In this document: positions 42,338 through 52,936 of the stretch, piece by piece
How the letters are laid out: every line of letters starts with the position of its first letter
Position numbering within the stretch: the stretch's first letter is position 1
Origin: Bromus sterilis
Taxonomy: Eukaryota > Streptophyta > Magnoliopsida > Poales > Poaceae
Assembly (NCBI GenBank): GCA_950022295.1
Contig: OX465600.1
Location: forward strand, 200,289,782-200,353,781
Reading direction: 5' to 3'
Length of the DNA stretch: 64,000 bases
The notes under the pieces: model-generated
What the model was told of the DNA's origin: nothing
Database searches by the model: none
The model's input: only the letters and a program-made list of their open reading frames with translations
Program-made: the position numbers and the translations under genes

Positions 42338-45300
42338 TGTGACGCCCCCAAAATCAATCCGTGTACAGTAATCATACACGCAGGGTACATGGCTGAGATT
42401 AGGGTGCCACGGTGAGAATATCACAGCACAACACTAAACACAAAAGGATAAACCAATATGTTACAATAAAGGGGGGGTCACGCGGACCCGAATACATAAG
42501 TTATACAAGCCATAATATCTGAGTACAGACATAGTTAGTCAAGTTTTGCCTTAAGAAGGCTAGCACAAATAACATCAGAGATACAGATCGAAAAGGGAAG
42601 GCCTCCTGCCTGGGAGCCTCCGAAACTACTCCTGGTTCTGGTCAGCGGGGGTCTCGACGTAGTAGTATCCGCCTCCGGGGTACTCCTGCTCCTGGGTTCC
42701 AACGTCGACTGCAGCGGCTGATCAGGAAAAACATAAGAGGGGAAATCTAGTATACCCGCAAGTCTTACGTCCGCTACTAAGCATTATGCATTGTATCAAT
42801 GGAAAGGGGAGGCTGTATATATAGTGGAGTACAAGATAGAAATTAGAATAAGGGTAAGAAGCTAGGCCTATCGAAGACTAGCATCTTCTGACGATGTCTT
42901 GCAGCATGAGAAGAGAAACAACCAACAGTTCATATAAAGCAATAAAGTAACAATGAAGCAGAAGTTGCTGCAACATTGTATAATATAAGTTGTAATGATT
43001 AATAATAATAATGCCTCTAAGTTCACCTCCTCGACTCCCATGCGAGGAAGAAAACCCGGAACCATATAGTTTAATAGTAATAGTTTCTAGTGGTAAGATC
43101 CAGCTTCAGCATAAAGCGTCCTGTTACCGTGGACATGGCTATTCGAATAGATTAAACTCCCTGCAGGGGTGCACTACTGTTCAGCCTGCACGCTCGGATC
43201 TCCAAGGTGGCGTGAACCTTGTTAGGGAAGGCCCCACCGAGGCTATCCGACACGACGCAGCCCATCCTAGGCTCAGCAGAGAGGCCATCCGCCGGACTAT
43301 ATCCTATGCGCCAAGGGGTCTAGGTCCCTCACCCTTGCACGCTCCTGCACGGTACGAGACTGGCCGGTGAAGCAAAAGCAAATCCAAAACACACATGCTG
43401 CAGCAAAGAAGACAAGACCGCTTCCCGGCTATCAGCCCGTGGTACTGCTGACGTCTGACGAGCTTTCGGACAAACTACGACGCGGAGGGCCCACACCGTA
43501 ATCCCACGTGTAGGTTGTGCATACAGACCAACGGGTGTCTCAAGTCATCCGCCGAACCATTTAGCAGTTTAATATTATCTCGCGGACAACCGTTATCGCT
43601 GTCTGACTAACAACACAACGGACAACGAACAACAACAAGGCCCACCGGTAACTTCGGGGCCTGCCCTGTCGTCCCGTCAAAGCGCGCGGCTACTGACAAG
43701 GTAAACCGTCTCCTTACCTTGTCTCGCGTGTGCTCTTAGTAGAGCTCGACTTTTGCGTGGTTTGGTAACTCTCGCGAGATACGAGCAGGGGCCAAGCACA
43801 CCAGTAACGTCGGTCGTACCCTCCCTATCGTTCCCGACGATATACCGCTCGCGGGCACCGTTGGGTCGCCCGACTTCTTACCTTATGGACAACCGCTGTT
43901 CAGGACCATATGGCGGCAAGACAAAGTCAGCCTCGAGTGGAGTACAAGGATTACTCCTTGATAGCTCACACTTGAGGTGACTAGGCATAACCCAGATAGG
44001 GGCCTTTGGTGGTGTCTGCTTTGTTCCGTACCTGTGCAGTTGTATATATTGTATCCGTGTTCACCCCCCTGAGTGATCACGACCCGCTATCTAGTCCTAG
44101 CTAACAATGCGCAGGGTTCACTGCTGAATATATGCATAATTATAATAGGCAGCATAGGATAAGAAAGGTACATCAAGGGGCGACAAAATCAGGCTATGCA
44201 ATTGAATAGGATTGTAACATAGCAGCAGCAGTAAACATGCCTAGTGCCATAAATGTACGGAAAGATAGGCTATATCTGGGGAAGAGAATGGCTCTGCTTG
44301 CCTGGAAGCTCGACGGTAGCGGTACGGTCGTCGACGAATTAGTCGTAACCGGCAGCGGTGTAGTCGGCGGTAGCAGCGGGGTCTACCGGAGATTAAGGCG
44401 GGAGGAAACAGTAAATACACGGCAATAATATACAAACATATGCATGACATGACAGATGAAATGTTAATGGTGTTCTAACGCAGTGCAATGCACGTTGCTC
44501 GGAGCGGGAATTCATCCGGGGATGAACTACCGGCTCCGGGTGATTACCGGACAGGGCGACCGGAGGGGGAAGGTATCATGCCGGAGGCGTCGTGGACATC
44601 CGACAAACATAAGGGGGTGTATCTGTGTTAGTTGAACCATTCCGGACAACTTTCGTGTTCGGAATAAATTCATCCGGCAGGTTTTTACCGGCACCGGGAA
44701 TTATCGACAGACAGCCCGGAGGGGGGGAATGTCGATGATCGGCTTGTTAGGGGGCTTTGGTGAGGGTATGGATAGCGTATTCTTATTTTTTGTATTTTTC
44801 TGATCAATTTTCATGTATAAAGTTTTTGAATCTGACTTACGGTTTAAAAGATATTCAAATTCAAAGTTTAAATCATTTTAAAAGATTTTCTGAATTTTCT
44901 TTATGAATAAAATAAACATTATCCACAGAGGGTTGACTGGTCAACTGACATGTGGGGCCTACTGACCTGTGGGTCCCACATGTCATACACAATATTTAAT
45001 AAAAGTGTTTTATTTATATCTAAAATTCTAGTGGGACCCAGCAGTGACACAATGACTTAATTACCAGATTAAATCTAATTGAAGGGTTATTTAGTGGCCG
45101 GACCCATATGTCATTGGGCCAATTCTTAATAACATTATATTTATCTTAATATGGGCTTGGGCCCCACCTGTCATACACTTGGGGGGGGGGGGTTATTCTC
45201 TGTTTTAACATTAACAGGGGATTAGGAGTTAATCCCCCGGGTGGGACCCAGAGGTCAGTGGCACAAGCCACGGCTTGGGCACACCGGCGGCGAGCATTGC

Positions 45301-46732
45301 CATGGCTGGCAACTGTGTGCTCGCCACAGGCCGCCGAAGGAGCCGCCCCCGGGCTTGTTCGAACCAGCGAGGAGCAGCGCGTCGCCCGATGGTCGTAGCA
45401 GTGACAGGGACGGTCGGAGTGAAGCACGCCGTCGACAATGGCGGAGGCGGCCCTAAGGTCAAAAAAGTATCGACGACGCGAGATGAAAACGAGCTACCGC
45501 CCTGGTGAAACTGGTCCTACGGCCCACTGGGAGTACAACGACGCAATCTACATGAGTTAAGGGGCACGGGGAGCGCGACTACGATGGCAATGGCGGCAGC
45601 CGGAGCTAGTCCATATGGGAACGGCAACATGGTGAAGAAACACGCGCGCGTAATGAGGGGAAAGGAGGCCGAGCTCACCAGGAGTCCAACGCAAGTGACG
45701 GCTAGCTCGGGGAGGGGCTGTCCGGACCGGAATTTGTCGTCTATCGCCGGCGGCAGAGGTGGAAGGGAGGCGTCGATCCGCTCGACGCAGTGCGTCCCGC
45801 TCACGATTCTCAGCTTGAGACGACGAGGACGACGTGTGCGCACCTACCGGACACAGTGGCTGGAGTTGTGGCGGCTAGTGGCCACGCCGGTGCGCGGCAG
45901 CGCCCACGGTGCAGCCCGAGCAGTAGCAGGGCGGCGCGAGGGAGGGGAATGGAGTGGGCACGGGGGGAACTGGGCGGGCGGCTAGGGTTTCCGAGTCCAG
46001 GGGCGCTGGGTGGCTTATCTACGCCGCCGGTCGTGGATGGCCGCCACGGCACGCCGGCCGGCCGCGGGATGGCCTCCACGCAGCCGAGGAAGAACACAAG
46101 GGAGGGAGGGGCGTGGGCTGGGCCGGTTGGGCTGCGCGGGTGGGCTGGGGGAAACAGGGGGTGGGCTCCTTTTGCTTTATTCCTTTTCTGTATTTTCTTT
46201 TCTGTTTTCTCTTATGTTTGAATTTTGTTTAGTTGCTTAATCATTTTTGTAAAACTTGTAACATAGTCCAAAATAAGTGTAGCACAATATTGAGATGCCA
46301 CAAAAAGATTTGGAGTTTTATGAATTCTTTTGCATTTTTTATTTATTATTAAATGAGCAATTGGCCTGGAATTTCTACTGTTATTAATTGTTTACAATTT
46401 TCAGTAGCCCAAAAATACCAATGATTACATGGGCAGGGTCCAATGATTATTTGGGATTTTATAAAAGTGGTTCCAAGATTTTTGGAAAAGATTTATTGTC
46501 ACCATATTTTTAATATCCATCAAATGGCATTTTAGGGTTTGTTTGAATTTTATTTCAAATGGCTTGGAGTTTATTTGGCCAATGATGATGAAGGTCCATG
46601 GTTCATATTTGCTTGCAACAATATCAAAGGAGAATTTGAATTTGAACTGAACCAGTTGACCAAACAAAAGTTTTGAACAGTAGAGATGAACAGTAACCCT
46701 GATTACTGTTCACTGACAGTGAGAGTGTTACA
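42338..46732 (-). mobile_element. 5' LTR of chromovirus M (4395 bp)
   Basis: Partner of 28056-32376. Compared with that copy it has about 24 extra bases near 43335, about 68 extra bases near 43915-43985, and lacks a short stretch near 42741. The GC-rich island is at about 45240-46150. It ends at 46732 and is followed by the CAACT duplication. Frames such as 45790-46221 lie in the island and are not called. Confidence 0.93.
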
Positions 46733-47023
46733 CAACTTGAACTACCCCCGCACCTTTCCTGAGTACATTATGTATTCCATGTGTCACAACTCAGGTGTTG
46801 CTTTAAGGACCCCATCCGCGAAGTCGACCATGAAACGCTTGATCTCCAAGATTACCTTTCTTATCGAGATTATCCCGTTCGTATTCTTGATTCTGCAGAG
46901 CGTGTCACTCGTCGTCAGAAGATTAAGTTTCTGAAAGTGCAATGGTCATACCACTCCGAGAAAGAAGCCACGTGGGAAAGAGAATACCGTCTCAGTGTCG
47001 AGTACCCCTCCTTCCTCCCGTAG
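46733..47023 (+). pseudogene. Chromovirus P pol, last part (integrase end and chromodomain)
   Basis: After the second CAACT copy the frame continues pol from 28050: a short stretch with TGA at 46760-46762 or nearby, then VFHVSQL, DPIREVDHETLDL, and the chromodomain-like FLKVQWSYHSEKEATWERE, ending SFLP and TAG at 47021-47023. The same stretch in element M has no stop at that first position. In chromoviruses this C-terminal domain can bind histone marks and steer insertion. Confidence 0.88.
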
Positions 47024-47052
47024 ACTTCTGAATCTCGGGACGAGATTCTTTT

Positions 47053-47066
47053 GAGTGGAGGAGATT
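47053..47066 (+). other. Polypurine tract of chromovirus P
   Basis: GAGTGGAGGAGATT directly before the 3' LTR. It resembles the PPT of element M (AGTGGGGGAGATT). Confidence 0.8.
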
Positions 47067-49123
47067 TTTTAGAACCCTCTATTAGGTATGTGTTAGGATC
47101 TTGTCTCACTTTGAATCATGTCAAAAATTTCAAATGAAATTGAAATGGGAGAGAGAACACCCCACAGATGAATTTAATTTAAATGGCCATTTTGAAAGTT
47201 GCTCCAAAAATTCCTATTGCAATTTTGAAAAGTCTTATAAATGACTGTGATCACATATCAAGTGATGTGGTTTCAACTACATGCTCTTGGATTTTTCAAA
47301 TATTCAAACAAGAGCATGGAATTAATCAAAAAACCCTATTTGAACTTGAATTCAAATATTTTGAATTTAAAAAATGTTCAAAATTTGGGAATGAGTAGCT
47401 ACTCGTCATGTAAGTCCATGTATAAATTTTGAGCATTTATAAAAATACTTTGCTATTTATTTTGGCAAAGAAAACAAAAGACAGAAAGAAAAACATAAGA
47501 AAAAGAAAAATGAGCTTACCTGGCAAAGCAGCCTAACCCACCCAGGTCGGCCCAGCCCAGCGACCTTTTCCTTCGTTTTCTACCTCCCCGCGCCCCCAAG
47601 GTGCTCGGTGGAAAGCCACCGACGCCACCAATGCCACCGCGATGTCCCACAGCCCTCCAGGTGCCCCCCGAGCCTCCAATACGCGCCACGATGATGCCTG
47701 GAGACGCCGCTGCATTCCTTCCCCCTAGAGAGCCTCCGCCTCCCCTCCTGTGTCGATTCCACGCGAGCCCGAGCATCGCCGCAGAGCACCGTCGTGCGAA
47801 TCCGTGGCCAAAGGCGACGAGACGCTCCATCGCCTTGTCTAGAATCTCCACCACCGTCGGATTCATCGCGCTGCACTCCAAATCGAGCCTCAACGGCCCC
47901 GACAACGACGCCCGCAACAACGCGTCACCGCCGGCCATCGTGGATCCCGGAGAAAAATTCCTCACTACCGAGACCCCACTTCGTTCTTCTCCCCGTGCTC
48001 CCAATCACCGATCCCCGCCAACCAGTGCTCCGGCCGCCGCGGGTTTCGACGCCGCCGTGGCTACAGGCCTCCTCGAGGTCCCCTCGGTGCACCTCTGGAC
48101 GCGGGAGAGCACGAGGCACACGCTCGTGCCCTCCGATCCCATCCCCGTGGCCCGTAGCACGATTCTGGCAACGCGCCGGCGTCTACAGACGTCGCCGGCA
48201 ACGAGCCCGGCCATTAGGGCCAAATTAACCCCCTGACCCCACCCCAAGTGCCAATACCAGGTGGGCCCTGCCCCCTGTTAACCCCGGTTTAATTTAAATC
48301 ATCAGTTTAATTAACACAGTAAGACTAACATGCTGGCCCCACATGTCAGCTCCCCCATGTCAGCATGACCTCATGCTAACGCCATAATCCTTTTTTCTAT
48401 TTATTTTAAATCAGAGAAAATCTAGAAAAATGAATTAAACTTTGGAAATTCATAACTAATTCATTTTAACTCCAAATTGGACATATAATATATGCAAAAT
48501 TATCCGAAAAATGCAAGGATTCTGAATATGGACTTTGTTTTCATGTTTGACCAATTAAAATTGGGTGAACAGTGGCATATGTCAATATGGACTTCTTTTA
48601 AATTCAAATTTGAAGTGAATTTGCAAATCCCTTTGCAACACACTTCTTTTAAATCGAATTTCCAACACATTGCAACCATGAACATCACCTTACAACATTG
48701 ATCAGGTGATTTTGCATTGTATTTATATTGATACCCTTGTTTGCAGTGTTTGCTCGATAGAAGTGGAGCCGGAACCCGAGATCACCCCCTCTGTTGAAGA
48801 TACCGTGTACAACCCTCGTCAGCAAGGCAAGCAAACCCCCATTGATCATGTCGATAAAATCCCACTTCCCTCTGCATGATCCGTTTCTACCGCATAGTGG
48901 AACCCATTCCTTTGCATGACCTATCATTTTGTCACAGTAGTAAGCAAACCACAATCCTAGCAGATTTAGGAGTGATTGATATCACGTGGCCCCTACAACT
49001 GTTACTGTTTATTGCATGCTTAGAGTTACAATGAGGTTACTCTTTTGTGAGTCGGATGGTAGTGAACATGTTAATGATGGTGGAAATGTCTTGGTGAACT
49101 TGACCTAAACAAGGTGAACGTTG
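47067..49123 (+). mobile_element. 3' LTR of chromovirus P, truncated
   Basis: Collinear with 23965-26070. The first bases are damaged (TTTTAGAACCC against TGTCAAAACCC). The GC-rich island is about 47520-48240; the 211-codon frame there is not called. The LTR stops at 49123, where Athila sequence begins, at the same homologous point where the 5' copy stops. Confidence 0.78.
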
Positions 49124-49127
49124 AGAT

Positions 49128-49634
49128 TTACTCCTCATTCTTGTTCTTCTCAGTCAGGTACTCCTTGGCGAAGCGCTTCCATGGTAGCTCCTCTCCAGTC
49201 TCGAAGGACATTCCCGTCTCCAGGATCCTGCACTCAGCACCTAAACCCATGCGCAGAAACTTTAGTTCATACTCACAGTTCTGGTTGTGCAGATCATAGA
49301 TTTGTGCTTGGAGCCCGTAAAAATTTTCTTCTAGTGCGGACAAACTTGACCACATCTCCTTCATCTTTTTCTTATGGGAAGCCACGATCTCGTTCCTGAT
49401 GTCGAAGTTGGCTTCAACACCACGCTCCACCATCTTCTTGAACTTGAAGACTTCATGTTCCATCTCCTTCAGCCGCTCCTCGGTGCTCCCCTCCATGACT
49501 GGCCCCTTCAGATCTTCCTTGTGGAGAACACCGTCCTCCACACGAAGGACCTGGGGGTGCTTGTTCACCTCAGCGAGGTAAGTGTTGATGACGTTGACGA
49601 CGATCTTGTCCTTGGGGGAACTTGGGGAAGCCAT
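49128..49634 (-). CDS. Accessory coiled-coil ORF downstream of Athila pol
   Basis: Intact frame of 168 codons after pol, where other Athila elements may carry an env-like gene. It begins MASPSSPKDKIVVNVINTYL and is rich in Glu/Lys with heptad-like spacing (ERLKEMEHEVFKFKKMVERG at about residues 53-72; KKKMKEMWSSLSALEENF; a stretch near LQAQIYDLHNQNCEYELKFL). It predicts as mostly helical coiled coil. I see no signal peptide, transmembrane segment or furin-like site, so an envelope role is not supported. It ends LTEKNKNEE. It is intact while pol has several stops. Function unknown; structural or Gag-partner roles are guesses. Confidence 0.65.
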   Translation of the reverse strand: MASPSSPKDKIVVNVINTYLAEVNKHPQVLRVEDGVLHKEDLKGPVMEGSTEERLKEMEHEVFKFKKMVERGVEANFDIRNEIVASHKKKMKEMWSSLSALEENFYGLQAQIYDLHNQNCEYELKFLRMGLGAECRILETGMSFETGEELPWKRFAKEYLTEKNKNEE

Positions 49635-49980
49635 GGCACCTAGCTCTAGCTAAAAGATTTCCTGGCAGAAACAGATTGAAGAGAAAACACACGAAATCGC
49701 CAGATACGTTGCCGGAACGATCCGAGCAAATATATAGCAAAACTTTCTGCAAACAAAAGGAAGGTAACGAGCCAAAGTGGGGTCGGAGACGGACTCCTGG
49801 GTGCCCAGGCGGCCTCCCGGCGCGGCCAGGAGGTAGGCTGCACCAGGGGGGCGCCTGGCCCCCCTGGAGATCCTCTCCGGCTCCACTAAGGCCTCGAATT
49901 TTCCTAATTTTGCAGAAACTAATAATATGGAACTTTTATGGCGGTTCGCGATGTTTCCTTACCGTAATACATACCTTTTC
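49635..49980 (-). other. Spacer between Athila pol and accessory ORF
   Basis: No gene. It contains a GC-rich block at about 49790-49870 with TGCCCAGGCGGCC, GGCGCGGCCAGGAGG and GGCGCCTGGCCCCC, similar to the GC-rich block of Athila LTRs (55455-55530), although this is not an LTR position. Confidence 0.55.
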
Positions 49981-52930
49981 TTATTCTATTTCTGTCGGTG
50001 TCTGAAACAGGGCTGCAACATGTTCTTCATGAGTTGTTGTGCGTATTATATTTACATCAACATTGACGGGATCTCCCGCCATGTAATTCTTGAGTCTTTG
50101 CCCATTCACAACTTGAGGTTTGGTGCCTTCAAAATTGTTAATCTTGATTGCACCAGACCGGTAGACTTCTTCGATATGAAATGGCCCTTCCCACCCGGAA
50201 AGTAGTTTACCTGGAGAAAACCTGAAACAGGATCTAAACAATAAAACTTTATCACCAACATTAAATTCACGTTTCAGAATCCTCCTGTCATGCCACTTCT
50301 TTACCTTTTCCTTGAACATTTTAGCGCTCTCGTAAGCTTCACTTCTCCACTCCTCTAGAGAAGTGAAGTTCATGAGACGCTTTTCACCAGCTAACTTTGG
50401 GTCAGCATTAAGCTCTCTAACAGCCCAGAAAGCTTTGTGCTCTAACTCTAATGGCAAATGGCAGGCCTTGCCATAGACCATTTTATAGGGAGACATGCCC
50501 ATGGGGTTTTTGTAAGAAGTTCTATACGCCCACAAAGAATCTCCTAACTTATTTGACCAGTCCTTCCTATTTCTGTTAACTGTCTCTTGCAAGATCAACT
50601 TGATCTCTCTATTGGTGAGCTCAACTTTCCCACTAGTTTGAGGATGGTACGGTGAAGCAATTCTATGATTGACATCGTACTTGGCTAAAGCTTTTCTAAA
50701 AGCTCCATGCGTGAATTGTGATCCTCCATCAGTCATGAGATACCTAGGTACACCAAACCTAGGGAAAATTACATCTTTGAGCATTTTCAAAGATGTTTTG
50801 TGATCAGCGCTCTCAGTGGGGATTGCTTCAACCCACTTGGTTACATAATCAACAACAACTAATATGTGAGTGTACTTATGCGAAGAAGGAAAAGGACCCA
50901 TAAAATCAAAACCCCAGCAATCAAAAGGCTCAATCACTAGTGAGTAATTCATAGTCATCTCATTCCTTCTACTAATATTACCAACTCTCTGACATTTATC
51001 ACAGGCTAAAACATAATTTCTAGCATCTTTAAAGAGAGTAGGCCAATAAAAACCTGATTGGAGAACCTTATGTGCGGTTCTCTCACCGGCGTGATGTCCT
51101 CCATAGGGACTATCGTGACATTGCTTGAGAATGTCCTTCTGCTCTGTTCCGGTATGCATCTACTCACGATCCCGTCTGGACCTTCTTTGAAAAGATGTGG
51201 GTCATCCCAAAAGTAATGCCTCAAATCATGGAAGAACTTCTTCCTTTGCTGAAATGTTAAACCTGGAGGCAAATACTTTGCAACGATAAAATTAGCATAA
51301 TCTGCGAACCAAGGATCGGAAAGAGATTGTGCTTTAACAACGGCAAGTTGTTCGTCTGGAAAACTGTCGTTGACTGGGATGGGATCATGCGGTATATCTT
51401 CCATCCTTGAAAGATTGTCCGCTACAGGGTTGTCTGCTCCTTTTCTATCAACAATCTGCAAATCAAATTCTTGAAGGAGGAGTACCCATCTGATGAGTCT
51501 TCGCTTGGCATCCTTCTTCGTCATAAGATACTTAATGGCAGCATGGTCAGTATGAATAATAACTTTAGAATCAACAATATACTGCCTAAACTTATCACAA
51601 GCAAACACTACTGCTAAGAATTCCTTCTCAGTAGTAGCATAGTTCTTTTGAGCACTATCAAGGGTTTTACTAGCATAATATATAACATTCAACTTTTTAT
51701 CAACCCTTTGTCCTAAAATAGCTCCAACAGCAAAATCACTAGCATCACACATAATTTCAAAGGGCAAACTCCAATCAGGCGGTTGTACTATAGGAGATGT
51801 TATTAAAACTTTCTTAAGAACTTCAAAAGCCTCCTTACAATCTTCATCAAATACAAAAGGAACATCCTTTTTGAGAAGATTAGTGAGGGGTCTCGAGGTC
51901 TTAGAAAAGTCTTTAATAAATCTTCTATAGAAACCAACATGACCGAGAAAACTACGAATACCTTTAATGTCCCTTGGATAGGGCATCCTTTCGATAGCTT
52001 CAATCTTCGCCTTGTCCACTTCAATTCCCCTCTCGGAAATCTTGTGGCCAAGCACGATCCCTTCATTAACCATGAAGTGGCACTTTTCCTAGTTTAGAAC
52101 TAAATTTGTATCCTTGCATCTCTGCAAAACTTTATTAAGATTGTGGAGACAGTGGTCAAAGGAAGTTCCATGGACGGAGAAATCGTCCATGAAGACTTCC
52201 ACAGTCTCCTCACAGAAACCATGAAATATTGCAGACATACATCTCTGAAAAGTAGCAGGGGCATTGCATAAACCAAAAGGCATACGCCTATAAGCATAAG
52301 TACCATAAGGAAAAGTGAAAGTGGTCTTCTCTTGATCGGCAGTGTTAACATGAATTTGAGAGAAGCCTGAGTACCCGTCAAGATAGCAAAAGTGGGTGTT
52401 TTTAGACAGCCTCTCAAGCATCTGATTGATAAAGGGCAGTGGGTAGTGGTCCTTCCTAGTTGCCTTGTTCGACTTCCTGTAATCAATACACATTCTATAT
52501 CCAATAATAATTCTCTGAGGTATTAGTTCATTCTTATCATTAGGGACTACAGTTGTCCCTCATTTATTAGGAACACAATGAACTGGACTTACCCACTTAC
52601 TATCAGCTATAGGCTAGATAATACCTGGACTAGAAGCTTGAGGATTTCGGTCCTCACAACATCCATCATCTTTAGGTTCAACCGTCGTTGATGGTCAACA
52701 ACAGGTTTAGCATCGGGCTCGAGGTTGATAGTATGTTGACAGATAGATGGACTAATTCCCTTAAGGTCATCAAGGGTATAGCCAATTGCACCACGGTGTT
52801 TACGAAGTATCTCCAATAATCGCTCTTCTTCATATCCTGAAATGTTAGAGTTCATAATAATAGGATATACTTTCTTTTCATCTAAATAAGCATACTTGAG
52901 CGTATCGGGAAGAGGTTTGAGATCAAACAC
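49981..52930 (-). pseudogene. Athila A RT, RNase H and integrase
   Basis: 52930-52607: RT entry (FDLKPLPDTLKYAYLD, GYTLDDLKGISPSICQH). A frameshift near 52610 follows, then a TAG and a TGA before 52493. 52493-52092: RT core (MCIDYRKSNKATRKDHYPLP, FCYLDGYSGFSQI, VFMDDFSVHG with the DD pair). TAG at 52091-52089. 52073-51180: RT end and RNase H (MCDASDFAVGAILGQ, TTEKEFLAVVFACDKFRQY, IHTDHAAIKYL). A frameshift near 51160 precedes integrase (51159-49981), which is open for 392 codons: HH...CDKCQRV zinc region, FDFMGPFPS, TDGGSQF, VELTNREIK (D-D-E kept), C terminus ending PTEIE. Only integrase looks undamaged. Confidence 0.92.
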
Positions 52931-52936
52931 CGGGTC

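Larger units (their letters stand above)
28056..46732 (-). mobile_element. Chromovirus M (Tekay/Del-type), full length, - strand
   Basis: An 18.7 kb element with both LTRs (42338-46732 as 5' LTR, 28056-32376 as 3' LTR), an initiator tRNA-Met primer site, gag, protease, RT, RNase H, integrase with chromodomain, PPT and an exact CAACT duplication. It carries a solo LTR in its gag-protease junction. In the first 175 aligned LTR bases I count four substitutions, so it is not very recent. Stops and frameshifts in gag and pol make it non-autonomous now. LTRs above 4 kb fit the Tekay/Del clade. Confidence 0.94.
23965..49123 (+). mobile_element. Chromovirus P (Tekay/Del-type), + strand, interrupted
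   Basis: LTR copies at 23965-26070 and 47067-49123 flank one polyprotein split by element M (28056-46732). Integrase is followed by a chromodomain-like C terminus (FLKVQWSYHSEKEATWE) and a PPT at 47053-47066. Gag, protease and the RT active-site region are deleted between LTR and pol at about 26070. The left TSD candidate is AACTG (23960-23964); the right LTR is cut at 49123, so it cannot be checked. It inserted into Tat-2. Confidence 0.85.

Noticed and set aside
49128..49634. Envelope-like gene
   Set aside because: The position fits, but there is no signal peptide, membrane segment or cleavage site; the protein looks like a soluble coiled coil.
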